NCBI GenBank assembly: GCA_013398955.1
Contig: VWPU01002111.1
Span: 124,001 to 188,000 of the forward strand
Source of the DNA: Callaeas wilsoni
Lineage: Eukaryota > Chordata > Aves > Passeriformes > Callaeidae
Direction: 5' to 3'
Length of the DNA stretch: 64,000 bases
The notes below the pieces were generated by a model. The model made no database searches, was not told the origin of the DNA, and was given only the letters and a program-made list of their open reading frames with translations. Numbering within the stretch: the first letter of the stretch is position 1; each line of letters opens with the position of its first letter. Below are positions 60,301 to 64,000 of the stretch, piece by piece. Made by a program: the position numbers and the translations under genes.

Positions 60301-62921
60301 AGCTGCTTGTTCTCAAGGGATCCACACTCATTTGAAGGATAACTTTGCATCTGCTGAATTTAGATACCTGGATGTGCATTTTCAGCTTGTCTGAAATGAG
60401 GGTAAAATATTTTTAGGTGGTTTACTGTGTTTCTGTAGCTAAGAATTGTATGCAAGGGCTGAGACCAGGCTAGCAAGTCTCACTGAAAGAATATCTCTGA
60501 TGAAGGGAGATGGCAGGGAGAAAAGGGGAATGGTTTTAGGGACAGCTGTATGCTCCAGCCATGGTACCATGGCCCAGGCCATGGCTCAGAATCAATCCTG
60601 TGTGACTCCAGGATAGTGAGGCCACCCACCTGTCTGTGACAGGGCAGTGCTCAGGGGTGGTGGGGTGGCCTCTGCCACCCCGCTGTGCTCAGCTGCCGAG
60701 CTCCCCGAGGAGGTGACATTCTTTCCTGATGCAGCTCCTGCGTTCCTTCGGTTATTTCTAGTCTGGGATGCGTTTTTGAGCTCCTCTACTGTAGGAAGAC
60801 CAAAAACAGAGAAATTGCCCGTCTAGAGAGGCCTGTGAGCCACAGTTCCTCCTTCATCCCCTGGGTCTTCCCCATCTCCCTTTCTAGCCTTCCACCCAAA
60901 ATAGTACCAGGCTCTGTGACTGCCAAACAGTCTGCAGGGCATGTGCCAGAGGGTGAGCTCCGAGCAGCCACAGCCCCAAGAGCCTCAGGAGCTCTGAGTG
61001 CTAAAATTGAGCCCTCGCCACTTACTCACAAATTTCCTCTTGGCAAACAGGGCTTCCTGGGAGCCATTGAGCACGTAGACCTGCAGGGTGTATTCCTTGG
61101 TGGGGCTCAGCCCTCCCACCGTGGCTTTGGGAGTCTTGGTTTTCAGCATGACTTCTTGCTCTGAGTCCCCTGAGGTGGGATGAAGCCACAGTTCAGAGCC
61201 TGTTGGATCTTAAATTTAAGCTGACAGAAACAAAAGCAGCACTGAAATGCAGGGAATGTCTGCCTAAGGACCACAGTCAGCTCCTATTTATTCTTTAAAT
61301 TTTGAGAAGCTCTGATTTCTACTCTTTTTCTCAATATAGAGTTGAGAAGATTCAGGCGGGTTTTTTAAATCCCTAATACGTGCCCAAATTAGAAAATTAC
61401 TTCCTACCCAGTATTATTGCAACTCTTTCCAACTTCCCAAGGAGTCGTTGAGCGAAAGGCTGGTGTTCAGAGTGTAAAGACTGGCAACTGCTTATGAAAA
61501 CACCCAAGTGATTGAGGTCATATGTGACAAAATGAGGAAGTGACTCGGTGTCTCTGGAGGTCACCAGTGGCACTGGGGACTCGTCTTACTTATGCCAGCT
61601 GCGCTGTCTCTGCCCCATCTCTCTCCAACGGCAGCTGCTGCCTGCAGGACACAGCTCGTTTCTGGGCTGGCACTGCCTCCACACCCCTCCACAAGCTGTT
61701 GGACCCTGTCCCAAACTGTTGGACCCTGTCCTGGGACTGAGAAGCCTTGACCAGATAGAACTGGGGCGTTTCTGTGCTGGCAGGGCAGTGAGCAGATGGA
61801 GCAGGGCAGCGATCGCTGCACAGAACAGAGGCACAGCAGCTCCCTAAACCCCTCTGACTAGGAAAGGTCTGCAAGCTTTAACCCATGGAGATGGATGTGT
61901 TTCTGACCCAGCCATCTCTGTGCTCCTGCCTAAGGCTGGAAACTCCCCGGCCTAAGAGGGAAAGCCTCAGGCATGTGCTGGGGAGGCCGGTGGGGATTCC
62001 CTGCATTCCCGGGATGCTCATCAATCTCTGCTGAGCTGGGCTCTGGGGGGGAGCAGGGCAGGGAAGGAATGAGAAACCTCCTGCTCCAGCTTGGGAAACA
62101 GGTGGGGGCTGAGCTAAAAGCGGCTGGATGATCACAGGAGCTGCCGCCCGCACTCGTGCCTGGCAGCTCCCTTTTCCGGCTCACTGGGAAAGCGGCAGCG
62201 ACTGGAAACCGAATGCCAGCCACGACTAAGGATGCCTCCAGCCCCTCCTCCCCCTGAGGGACATCGTGTCCTTCCAACACCAGCAGGTTCAACATCTGAA
62301 ATCAGGGAGTAGGGGTTGGGAGCCAGAGGGATGAGCCTCCCCACACACATGGGGTCAAAGGTTTTCCCATGCCATGTCCCTGCAGGTGGTGTGAGAGTTG
62401 GGAGCTCCCACGGAAGAGCCAGGCAATGAAGCCTTTTCATTTTCATCTCAGAGAGTCCCAAAGAACAGCATTTCTGGCTAAACCTTTCCCCTAGGATGAA
62501 GGGAGCTGAATTTCATCTCTTTGCCGTGAATGAGCGATAGAGGGACTGTGCCTGCACTGGGTGGCACTGCAGACCGCTCCCACGGTGGCCAGAAAGGCTC
62601 CTTGTCCATCCTGCACGTACAGCCCAGTGAAACCAACACTTGGAACCAGAGCAGGCTGTGGATAATTCCCTCTGCCTTGTCTCTATTCCCTTAAGGTCTG
62701 AATACTGTTGGTGCTTGGGTCCTGCCATCCACCAGACAAAAGGTGGAGCTCGGTCCCTCTCTCACACACGAATCTCTGCTGGGCTTGATGCCCAGGGTGG
62801 CAGCACGTACCTGCCATGGGCTTTACCCGAACTTTGTAGCCACTGATGTTCCCTTCAGTCTCCTTCCACTTCATCTGGAGCCTGTCTTCTGAAAGGACAG
62901 TGAGTTTCAGCCGGCCTGACC
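18213..62921 (-). CDS. COL20A1: COL20A1, collagen alpha-1(XX) chain, 36 spliced exons (5' and 3' ends incomplete)
   Basis: This gene encodes a secreted FACIT collagen thought to decorate collagen fibrils in extracellular matrix. The exons joined in phase give 1414 codons. Approximate residues in this model: FN3-1 1-85; Ser/Thr/Pro linker 86-190; VWA 195-389 with DGSWS, the threonine of GGNTFTG and TDGKS as MIDAS elements; FN3-2 to FN3-6 395-853; linker 854-872; laminin G/TSPN 873-1082; cysteine hinge 1075-1098; COL1 1099-1254; non-collagenous segment 1255-1303; COL2 1304-1401; tail with GGCDVSGC to 1414. Six FN3 domains, one VWA and a TSPN followed by short collagen domains is the type XX arrangement. 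COL12A1 and COL14A1 have different FN3 and VWA counts. Family-specific stretches such as EVRKIF-like [27 protein letters not shown] and KFDSF match human COL20A1 as I recall it. The signal peptide and the terminal exon are not located. The gene converges on CHRNA4. Confidence 0.95.
19164..19241 (-). CDS. COL20A1: COL20A1 exon 35: COL2 Gly-X-Y with interruption
   Basis: 78 bp, phase 1 to phase 1, between TGTGAATAG and GTAGAG. Encodes [18 protein letters not shown] then QGPRGRT. The repeat is broken at GASEEG. The acceptor has a modest pyrimidine tract, but the frame and repeat fit on both sides. Confidence 0.9.
20554..20742 (-). CDS. COL20A1: COL20A1 exon 34: rest of NC2 and start of COL2
   Basis: 189 bp, phase 1 to phase 1, between TTCTCAG and GTAAGG. 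Encodes [20 protein letters not shown], then WEERLKP and [20 protein letters not shown] onward to [12 protein letters not shown] and the PVPI-E-L-P pattern match human COL20A1. Confidence 0.95.
21279..21555 (-). repeat. CR1 LINE fragment
   Basis: Contains GGATCACAGAATCACAGAAT, GAAGGGCCCTTAAAGCTCAT, TCCAAGCCCTGTCCAACCTG and CTTCTCTGGGCAAACC on the complement strand. It lies about 33 bp downstream of the exon 33 donor. Confidence 0.92.
21589..21655 (-). CDS. COL20A1: COL20A1 exon 33: non-collagenous segment between COL1 and COL2
   Basis: 67 bp, phase 0 to phase 1, between TCATTTTAG and GTGAGT. Encodes [20 protein letters not shown] then IQ. The helical [11 protein letters not shown] stretch is a FACIT trademark. 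The cysteine may bridge chains. The intron phase of the gene switches here from 0 to 1. Confidence 0.94.
22931..22966 (-). CDS. COL20A1: COL20A1 exon 32: COL1 Gly-X-Y
   Basis: 36 bp, phase 0, between TCTCTATAG and GTGAGT. Encodes [12 protein letters not shown], four triplets at the end of COL1. The human counterpart is identical as I recall it. Confidence 0.94.
23648..23719 (-). CDS. COL20A1: COL20A1 exon 31: COL1 Gly-X-Y
   Basis: 72 bp, phase 0, between GTCTGCAG and GTAAGT. Encodes [18 protein letters not shown] then GDVGPT, eight uninterrupted triplets. Confidence 0.95.
25090..25143 (-). CDS. COL20A1: COL20A1 exon 30: COL1 Gly-X-Y
   Basis: 54 bp, phase 0, between GCTTTGCAG and GTGAGT. Encodes [18 protein letters not shown], matching the human [15 protein letters not shown] segment. 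Confidence 0.95.
25469..25522 (-). CDS. COL20A1: COL20A1 exon 29: COL1 Gly-X-Y
   Basis: 54 bp, phase 0, between GATTTACAG and GTAAAA. Encodes [18 protein letters not shown]. The GRDG tripeptide context is not a GFOGER-type integrin site. Confidence 0.95.
25866..25919 (-). CDS. COL20A1: COL20A1 exon 28: COL1 Gly-X-Y
   Basis: 54 bp, phase 0, between TAATCCAAG and GTAATG. Encodes [18 protein letters not shown], close to the human GPPGVKGEKGDHGLPGLQ. Confidence 0.95.
26150..26186 (-). repeat. Very short CR1 3' end
   Basis: TATTCATAGAATATCCTGAG followed by TTGGAAGGGACCC is the last forty or so bases of a CR1 copy, complement strand. Confidence 0.65.
26430..26525 (-). CDS. COL20A1: COL20A1 exon 27: COL1 Gly-X-Y with interruption
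   Basis: 96 bp, phase 0, between GGTTTCAG and GTATGT. Encodes [18 protein letters not shown] then [14 protein letters not shown]. The repeat is broken at GITVQG, with four residues between glycines, so the length is not a multiple of nine. Confidence 0.93.
27356..27409 (-). CDS. COL20A1: COL20A1 exon 26: COL1 Gly-X-Y
   Basis: 54 bp, phase 0. Encodes six triplets, [18 protein letters not shown]. The acceptor is CACTGGCAG and the donor GTGAGT. 54 bp is the ancestral collagen exon unit. Confidence 0.95.
27982..28050. repeat. A-rich simple repeat with CAA units
   Basis: An A run followed by five CAA units and more A/C-rich sequence. It could be the degraded A tail of a retrocopy, but no source sequence was recognised to its left. 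Confidence 0.9.
29251..29519 (+). repeat. CR1 LINE fragment
   Basis: Sense CR1: GAGGAAATGGCCTCAACTTG, CACCAGGGGAGGTTTAGATT, AAAATTTCTTCACC, GGCACAGGCTGCTCAGGG, then CTTCCAACCTGAAAGATTCT. An internal 16-base piece, GTTTAGGGCTTGGCA, is duplicated near 29421-29452. Antisense to COL20A1. Confidence 0.9.
29623..29709 (-). CDS. COL20A1: COL20A1 exon 25: cysteine hinge and start of COL1
   Basis: 87 bp, phase 0 to phase 0, between CGTTTCAG and GTAAGT. Encodes [17 protein letters not shown] followed by [12 protein letters not shown]. The cysteines are likely to form interchain bonds. The Gly-X-Y repeat begins inside this exon. Confidence 0.94.
29762..29817. repeat. Perfect 28-bp tandem duplication
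   Basis: Two identical copies of a unit beginning GATGGATCACAAGTAAAAC and ending CACTCAGTGT, 52 bp upstream of exon 25 on the minus strand. It therefore overlaps the usual branch-point distance of that intron or lies just beyond it. Confidence 0.95.
30359..30436 (-). CDS. COL20A1: COL20A1 exon 24: end of TSPN and first cysteines
   Basis: 78 bp, phase 0 to phase 0, between TTCCCCCCAG and GTAAGA. Encodes [20 protein letters not shown] then CDLPAL. The RCCDLPA segment matches the human RCCELPA and starts the cysteine-rich hinge before the triple helix. Confidence 0.94.
30437..32732 (-). other. COL20A1: COL20A1 intron with an LTR-like stretch
   Basis: A 2.3-kb phase-0 intron. The right part (32232 to about 32515) looks like an LTR-type sequence on the plus strand, with a TATA-like motif and AATAAA. 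An 88-codon frame on the minus strand (30460-30726) has no recognised relative and was not annotated. Confidence 0.6.
32232..32515 (+). mobile_element. LTR-like sequence, unclassified
   Basis: Begins TGTGAGAAC and contains TATATAAACGG (about 32427), a near AATAAATAA (about 32449) and then a pyrimidine-rich U5-like stretch. That spacing resembles a retroviral U3-R-U5. Ends are uncertain and no target duplication fits an LTR of this length. An 8-base ATTCATTC repeat flanks only 32232-32457. It could also be chance intronic sequence. Confidence 0.35.
32733..32891 (-). CDS. COL20A1: COL20A1 exon 23: laminin G / TSPN part 4
   Basis: 159 bp, phase 0 to phase 0, between GCTGTCCAG and GTGAGT. Encodes [20 protein letters not shown] then [20 protein letters not shown] and [22 protein letters not shown] with its cysteine is a hallmark of TSPN modules. 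Confidence 0.95.
33591..33700 (-). CDS. COL20A1: COL20A1 exon 22: laminin G / TSPN part 3
   Basis: 110 bp, phase 1 to phase 0. Encodes [20 protein letters not shown] then [17 protein letters not shown]. The acceptor TTCCCTGCAG is strong. The donor that joins correctly to exon 23 is AAG followed by GTCCTT, which is a poor match to the consensus. A second possible donor 27 bases downstream would add nine codons in frame. Confidence 0.9.
34071..34213 (-). CDS. COL20A1: COL20A1 exon 21: laminin G / TSPN part 2
   Basis: 143 bp, phase 2 to phase 1, between TCATTCCAG and GTAAGT. Encodes [20 protein letters not shown] then [20 protein letters not shown] and [19 protein letters not shown] and FAVWQ are core strands of the module. 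The open frame on the same strand starting at 34214 is a frame-shifted shadow. Confidence 0.94.
34337..34750 (+). mobile_element. Solo LTR of an endogenous retrovirus, class II / alpharetrovirus-like
   Basis: 414 bp starting TGTAGAAG and ending GCTTCG, flanked by perfect 6-bp copies of GATGGT (34331-34336 and 34751-34756). AATAAA lies at 34673-34678, followed by about 70 bases of R-U5-like sequence. A TGTA start, an end close to CTTCA and a 6-bp target duplication fit alpharetrovirus or ERVK-type LTRs. There is no internal gag, pol or env sequence, so it is a solo LTR left by recombination. It is antisense to COL20A1. The terminal CG instead of CA suggests mutation. Confidence 0.75.
35071..35161 (+). 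repeat. CR1 LINE 3' fragment
   Basis: CTTAGGGACATGGTTTAGTG, GGTTAATGGTTGGACTCGGT and TTCCAACCTAAATGGTTCTA give the last 90 bases of a CR1 copy. Confidence 0.85.
36319..36457 (-). CDS. COL20A1: COL20A1 exon 20: start of laminin G / TSPN domain
   Basis: 139 bp, phase 1 to phase 2, between TTTTTTCCAG and GTGGGA. Encodes [20 protein letters not shown] then [20 protein letters not shown] and QLTQRT. This is the first part of the thrombospondin N-terminal-like module found in FACIT collagens. Confidence 0.95.
37464..37590 (-). repeat. CR1 LINE fragment
   Basis: ATCACAGAGTCATAGAATCA, GAGTTGGAAGGGACCTTAAA and GATCATCTAGTTCC on the complement strand, then a diverged GGGCCGCATCCAGCCTGG part. Confidence 0.88.
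39671..39970 (-). repeat. CR1 LINE fragment
   Basis: GTTTAGGTTGGAAGGGACCT, CTCATTCCATCCCCTGCCAT, TGCTCCAAGCCTCATCCAAC and AAGAATTTCTTCCTAATATC on the complement strand. The terminal eight-base repeats are missing at the left end. Confidence 0.92.
41252..41308 (-). CDS. COL20A1: COL20A1 exon 19: short linker between FN3-6 and the laminin G domain
   Basis: 57 bp, phase 1 at both ends, with acceptor CTTTCTCTTTCAG and donor GTAAAT. Encodes [19 protein letters not shown], giving the in-frame join GRTAPVL...KTEGFDMM. Human COL20A1, as I recall it, has a comparable short proline-containing linker before its GFDLM. The exon is predicted from splice signals and frame, not from sequence conservation. 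A CR1 element ends immediately upstream of its pyrimidine tract. Confidence 0.7.
41322..41590 (-). repeat. CR1 LINE fragment abutting exon 19
   Basis: CAATCATAGAATCAGAAAGT, AAACCTTAAAGATCATCAAG, TCCAACCTTTGACCAAATAC and a TTTCCTAATATCTGACCTGA block on the complement strand. Its 3' end is in the orientation of COL20A1 and stops 13 bases before the exon 19 boundary. Confidence 0.92.
41815..41944 (-). CDS. COL20A1: COL20A1 exon 18: second half of FN3-6
   Basis: 130 bp, phase 0 to phase 1, between CGTTGCAG and GTACAG. Encodes [20 protein letters not shown] then [20 protein letters not shown] and GRT. The last FN3 domain before the laminin G region. Confidence 0.95.
42546..42688 (-). CDS. COL20A1: COL20A1 exon 17: first half of FN3-6
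   Basis: 143 bp, phase 1 to phase 0, between CTGTCACAG and GTGAGT. Encodes [20 protein letters not shown] then [20 protein letters not shown] and SDAAAQQT. Confidence 0.95.
42689..47687 (-). other. COL20A1: Largest COL20A1 intron (between FN3-5 and FN3-6)
   Basis: A 5.0-kb phase-1 intron. I saw no exon in it, and the flanking exons join in frame as HHRTNSRSPP. A short GGAT repeat (about 43277-43294) and AT-rich patches are visible. No CR1 or LTR was recognised. Confidence 0.75.
47688..47820 (-). CDS. COL20A1: COL20A1 exon 16: second half of FN3-5
   Basis: 133 bp, phase 0 to phase 1, between CTGCTGCAG and GTAAGT. Encodes [20 protein letters not shown] then [20 protein letters not shown] and HHRT. 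Confidence 0.95.
48560..48725 (-). repeat. Possible old CR1/L3-type LINE remnant
   Basis: CTTAATACTTTCTGCTTGTC, CCTATTAAATTTCATCCTTG and a following CTTCCCAGAGCC part resemble the complement of an old CR1-family coding region. It is strongly diverged and recognised by eye. Confidence 0.4.
48901..49043 (-). CDS. COL20A1: COL20A1 exon 15: first half of FN3-5
   Basis: 143 bp, phase 1 to phase 0, between TCCCTCAG and GTATGA. Encodes [20 protein letters not shown] then [20 protein letters not shown] and ASGEKPQE. Confidence 0.95.
49579..49708 (-). CDS. COL20A1: COL20A1 exon 14: second half of FN3-4
   Basis: 130 bp, phase 0 to phase 1, between CACTGCAG and GTAAGT. Encodes [20 protein letters not shown] then [20 protein letters not shown] and VTT. 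A CR1 element begins about 57 bp upstream of its acceptor. Confidence 0.95.
49766..50117 (+). repeat. CR1 LINE fragment
   Basis: Sense CR1 with TTATTGCAGCCTTTCAATAC, GGGACAAGGGGTCCTGG, AGATATAAGGAAGACTTCTA, CCCCATCCCTGGAAACAT and TCCAACCCAAACCATCCTAT at the 3' end. Antisense to COL20A1, between exons 13 and 14. Confidence 0.93.
50291..50430 (-). CDS. COL20A1: COL20A1 exon 13: first half of FN3-4
   Basis: 140 bp, phase 1 to phase 0, between TTGTTGCAG and GTGAGT. Encodes [20 protein letters not shown] then [20 protein letters not shown] and RGGNTGQ. It is GC-richer than its intronic surroundings. Confidence 0.95.
50906..51029 (-). CDS. COL20A1: COL20A1 exon 12: second half of FN3-3
   Basis: 124 bp, phase 0 to phase 1, between TTGGCAG and GTAAGT. 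Encodes [20 protein letters not shown] then [20 protein letters not shown]. The L-P-x-T-x-Y core pattern of FN3 strand F is visible as LSPSTGYSV. Confidence 0.95.
51184..51612 (-). repeat. CR1 LINE fragment
   Basis: TAGAATCATAGTATCACAGA and TATCCAGAGTTCAAAGGGAC at the left end, then GAGCCTGTTCCCATGCCCAG, CTTTTCCTGATACCCAACCT and a CTCTTCTGCAGGCTGGACGA block, all on the complement strand. The longest CR1 copy in the window. Confidence 0.9.
51684..51931. repeat. Two-copy tandem duplication, 124-bp unit
   Basis: Copies at 51684-51807 and 51808-51931 share CTCACACCAAAATGCTGCTG and GATCAGGGGGTGTTCAAGAG and all that lies between, with only a few differences near the start (GCCCTGAGTG against GCACTGACTC). 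High identity indicates a recent event. The unit contains a short CTG run. Confidence 0.95.
52896..53041 (-). CDS. COL20A1: COL20A1 exon 11: first half of FN3-3
   Basis: 146 bp, phase 1 to phase 0, between TCTCTCTAG and GTAGAG. Encodes [20 protein letters not shown] then [18 protein letters not shown] and EDYTTE. Confidence 0.95.
53279..53384 (-). repeat. CR1 LINE fragment
   Basis: GGAAAGGACCCCTGGAGGTC, GGCCAACCTGCTGCTCAAAG and AGGTCGCTCAGGGTCTCGTC on the complement strand correspond to the last 100 bases of a CR1 subfamily. Confidence 0.75.
53526..53655 (-). CDS. COL20A1: COL20A1 exon 10: second half of FN3-2
   Basis: 130 bp, phase 0 to phase 1. Encodes [20 protein letters not shown] then [20 protein letters not shown] and TST. 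NLT is a potential N-glycosylation sequon. The donor is GTAGGT. A nearby GTGAGT seven bases downstream would break the frame to exon 11, so it was not used. Confidence 0.93.
54231..54403 (-). CDS. COL20A1: COL20A1 exon 9: first half of FN3-2
   Basis: 173 bp, phase 1 to phase 0, between ATTCCTAG and GTGAGA. Encodes a short spacer ([16 protein letters not shown]), then [20 protein letters not shown] and [17 protein letters not shown], the A to C' strands with the core tryptophan. Confidence 0.94.
55350..55514 (-). CDS. COL20A1: COL20A1 exon 8: VWA C-terminal end
   Basis: 165 bp, phase 1 to phase 1, between GGCCGCAG and GTGAAG. Encodes [20 protein letters not shown], then [20 protein letters not shown] and [14 protein letters not shown]. 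The NADEAEL...IASEP-like helix and the basic helix that closes the domain are typical of FACIT VWA modules. Confidence 0.95.
56734..56898 (-). CDS. COL20A1: COL20A1 exon 7: VWA, third MIDAS motif
   Basis: 165 bp, phase 1 to phase 1, between CTCCCCAG and GTAAGA. Encodes [20 protein letters not shown], then [15 protein letters not shown] and [22 protein letters not shown] is the strand-loop that carries the third metal-site aspartate. Confidence 0.95.
57072..57191 (-). CDS. COL20A1: COL20A1 exon 6: VWA middle part
   Basis: 120 bp, phase 1 to phase 1, after TTCCCCAG and before GTAACT. Encodes [20 protein letters not shown] then [20 protein letters not shown]. The threonine in GGNTFTG is the second metal-ion-dependent adhesion site position of VWA domains. 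Confidence 0.95.
57349..57614 (+). repeat. CR1 LINE fragment
   Basis: TCAGGGGAGGTTTGGGTTGG, GTATCAGGAAAAAACTCTTC, GAGCAGGCTCCCTAGGGCAG and GGACCCAATGATCCTTGTGG, ending in TTTTGTGATTCT. Sense strand, antisense to COL20A1, between VWA exons 5 and 6. Confidence 0.85.
58170..58325 (-). CDS. COL20A1: COL20A1 exon 5: start of VWA domain with MIDAS DGSWS
   Basis: 156 bp, phase 1 to phase 1, after CCCCTCCAG and before GTAGGA. Encodes [20 protein letters not shown] then [19 protein letters not shown] and [19 protein letters not shown] is the first beta strand with the D-x-S-x-S metal site of von Willebrand A domains. Confidence 0.95.
59521..59667 (-). CDS. COL20A1: COL20A1 exon 4: Thr/Pro-rich linker before VWA
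   Basis: 147 bp, phase 1 at both ends, between a GCTCAG acceptor and a GTGAGA donor. Encodes [20 protein letters not shown] followed by a charged [13 protein letters not shown] end. It keeps frame with its neighbours and resembles the low-complexity linker at this place in the human protein. The acceptor has a poor pyrimidine tract, and the exon could be skipped without a frameshift, so support is weaker than for the domain exons. Confidence 0.72.
60630..60788 (-). CDS. COL20A1: COL20A1 exon 3: linker between FN3-1 and VWA
   Basis: 159 bp, phase 1 to phase 1, between TTCCTACAG and GTGGGT. Encodes [20 protein letters not shown], then a Ser/Ala/Pro-rich stretch with NVTSSGSS and [16 protein letters not shown] and NVT are potential N-glycosylation sequons. 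No folded domain is visible, as expected for a spacer. Confidence 0.85.
61026..61169 (-). CDS. COL20A1: COL20A1 exon 2: second half of FN3-1
   Basis: 144 bp, phase 1 at both ends. Encodes [20 protein letters not shown], then [17 protein letters not shown] and KRKFV. The conserved FN3 tyrosine and leucine are present. Two donors overlap: GTGAGT after TTT and GTAAGT four bases later. I chose GTAAGT because it joins exon 3 in frame as FVIEELKN, the same join seen in human. Confidence 0.92.
61170..62810 (-). other. COL20A1: COL20A1 intron within FN3-1
   Basis: A 1.6-kb phase-1 intron. GC-rich in its middle part. It contains a 20-base-period two-copy repeat of CTGTTGGACCCTGTCC at 61696-61731. No exon or interspersed repeat was recognised. 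Confidence 0.7.
62811..62921 (-). CDS. COL20A1: COL20A1 exon 1 of the visible model: first half of FN3-1
   Basis: Follows CCTCCCCAG and ends before GTACGT. It starts and ends in phase 1, 111 bp. It encodes [20 protein letters not shown] then [14 protein letters not shown], the A to C' strands of a fibronectin III domain with the core tryptophan. This is the most upstream exon I can recognise. A signal-peptide exon must precede it. Confidence 0.92.
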
Positions 62922-64000
62922 CTGGGGAGGAGGAGAGGTGTCCACGCTGTTATGGATGCGATTCCTCCCACAAAACCCCCGTGTGCTGTCACCTCTGAGG
63001 ACACGGGAACAGCTGCAGTAAAAAGGGAACCTTCCCCACCCCAGGCAGCTCCTCAGCATCCCCTGGGGCAGCACGGCAGCTCCTGCAGTCCCCTTGCACC
63101 TCTGCAGGCCTGGAGCTTCCCGTGCAAAGAGGAGTTTCTCAGGTGCTCATTTTACACCCCTGCAGAAAGGCAGAGCAGCCTCCCCACAGGTGGGGGCTTT
63201 CTCTGCCCTCTTCACGTCTTGAAGGACTCTCCCAGGAGCATCCACACTGAATGTTTTATTACAGCAAGGGTGCTCAGTGCAAATATTTGAATGAGAGGGC
63301 AGCAAACAGATAAATGGGCTCAGCAAAGCTCTTCAATAGGCTTGGGCTGCTGAGAAATACAGGAATTGCCCAGGTGATGGATCCCACACTTCTGCAGAAA
63401 GATCATTATAGAGGCAGCTCCAAGGACCAGCTGGGTTTAGAAAGAATAGGGGGAGAAAGAAAAAAAAAAGAAAGAAAACCTGATAAAGTGTAAATAACAG
63501 CTCCTGGCAGGACCATAACTCATGGGCACCAGCTTGTATCAGTTTGCTGCAGGGAGCTGCAAACTAAATGACAAATCCTGAGGAAAAAAATAGCATCAGA
63601 CAAGGAGGTAAAGAGAAGAAAGAGCACATTCCCTTATCATCTCCAGATTTCACAGCTATCTGTTAACCCCAGCTAGGTGAATGAGCTCATGTGTCACTCC
63701 TCGAATCCATGATTCCTGTCACACAAATGTCACCATATGAAACTTTTTCACTTGGCTGGATGCGGGATGGCAACTCAGCAGATTTCTCTCCTCTCCTTTT
63801 GACACTGTGCCCAGAGCTGCCTTTCCAGCAGGGTGCCCTAATTTGCAGTGAGTGAGCACACTACAAACATCTGCACCCAAGTGCTCCCCTCCATTTGCAG
63901 CTGTTACCAACCTTTTTCCCTTTACTATTACTCACAAAAAAAAAAAAAAAAAAAAAAAGAAGCTTGGGGTGACCTGGAGTTTTTGCTCAATGCTGCCAAA
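62922..64000 (-). other. COL20A1: Region upstream of the first recognised COL20A1 exon
   Basis: No signal-peptide exon with a hydrophobic start and a phase-1 donor was found. The stretch holds a purine run near 63450-63478 and a long A tract (63935-63958). It is most likely the first or second intron of COL20A1, with the 5' exon beyond the window. Confidence 0.55.
63935..63958. repeat. Poly(A) tract
   Basis: About 24 uninterrupted A residues at the right end of the window. No retrotransposed sequence was recognised next to it. Confidence 0.95.

Overview
This window is vertebrate nuclear DNA and almost certainly avian. The evidence is at least a dozen CR1 LINE fragments with the bird-type 3' end, one solo retroviral LTR, and large introns around exons that encode vertebrate proteins. 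I cannot name the species. The acetylcholine receptor loop resembles the chicken protein but does not look identical to it as I remember it, so another bird is likely.

Two genes are recognised, and they face each other tail to tail. On the left, on the plus strand, is the 3' part of CHRNA4, the neuronal nicotinic acetylcholine receptor alpha-4 subunit. The large penultimate exon (4353-5733) carries the Cys-loop, the vicinal cysteines, M1-M3 and most of the cytoplasmic loop. The last exon (10900-11025) carries M4 and the stop codon, and a poly(A) signal lies at 11470-11475. The 5' exons lie to the left of the window.

On the right, on the minus strand, is nearly all of COL20A1, the FACIT collagen alpha-1(XX) chain. 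I placed 36 coding exons between 62921 and 18213, with splice phases that agree from end to end: 4242 coding bases, 1414 codons. The order is FN3-1, a Ser/Thr/Pro-rich linker, a von Willebrand factor A domain with a complete MIDAS, five more FN3 domains, a 19-codon linker, a thrombospondin N-terminal-like (laminin G) domain, a cysteine-rich hinge, collagen domain COL1, a short non-collagenous segment, collagen domain COL2, and a C-terminal Gly-Gly-Cys tail. The signal-peptide exon was not found and probably lies beyond 64000. The last exon or stop is unresolved.

Layout: 1-4352 CHRNA4 intron; 4353-5733 exon; 5734-10899 last CHRNA4 intron; 10900-11025 last exon; 11026 to about 11490 3' UTR; about 11490-18212 intergenic plus the unresolved COL20A1 3' end; 18213-62921 COL20A1; 62922-64000 upstream intron or flank. 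Introns shorter than about 1.8 kb that have no entry of their own showed nothing beyond the repeats listed.

The two genes have no shared function. CHRNA4 makes a synaptic ligand-gated channel and COL20A1 an extracellular-matrix fibril-associated collagen. Their tail-to-tail neighbourhood is conserved with human 20q13.33. I found no operon-like or previously undescribed system. The most useful observations are exon-level: a short linker exon whose splice acceptor abuts a CR1 insertion, a weak donor in the laminin G part, three four-residue interruptions of the collagen repeat, an unresolved C-terminus, and a solo LTR with a perfect 6-bp target duplication close to an exon.
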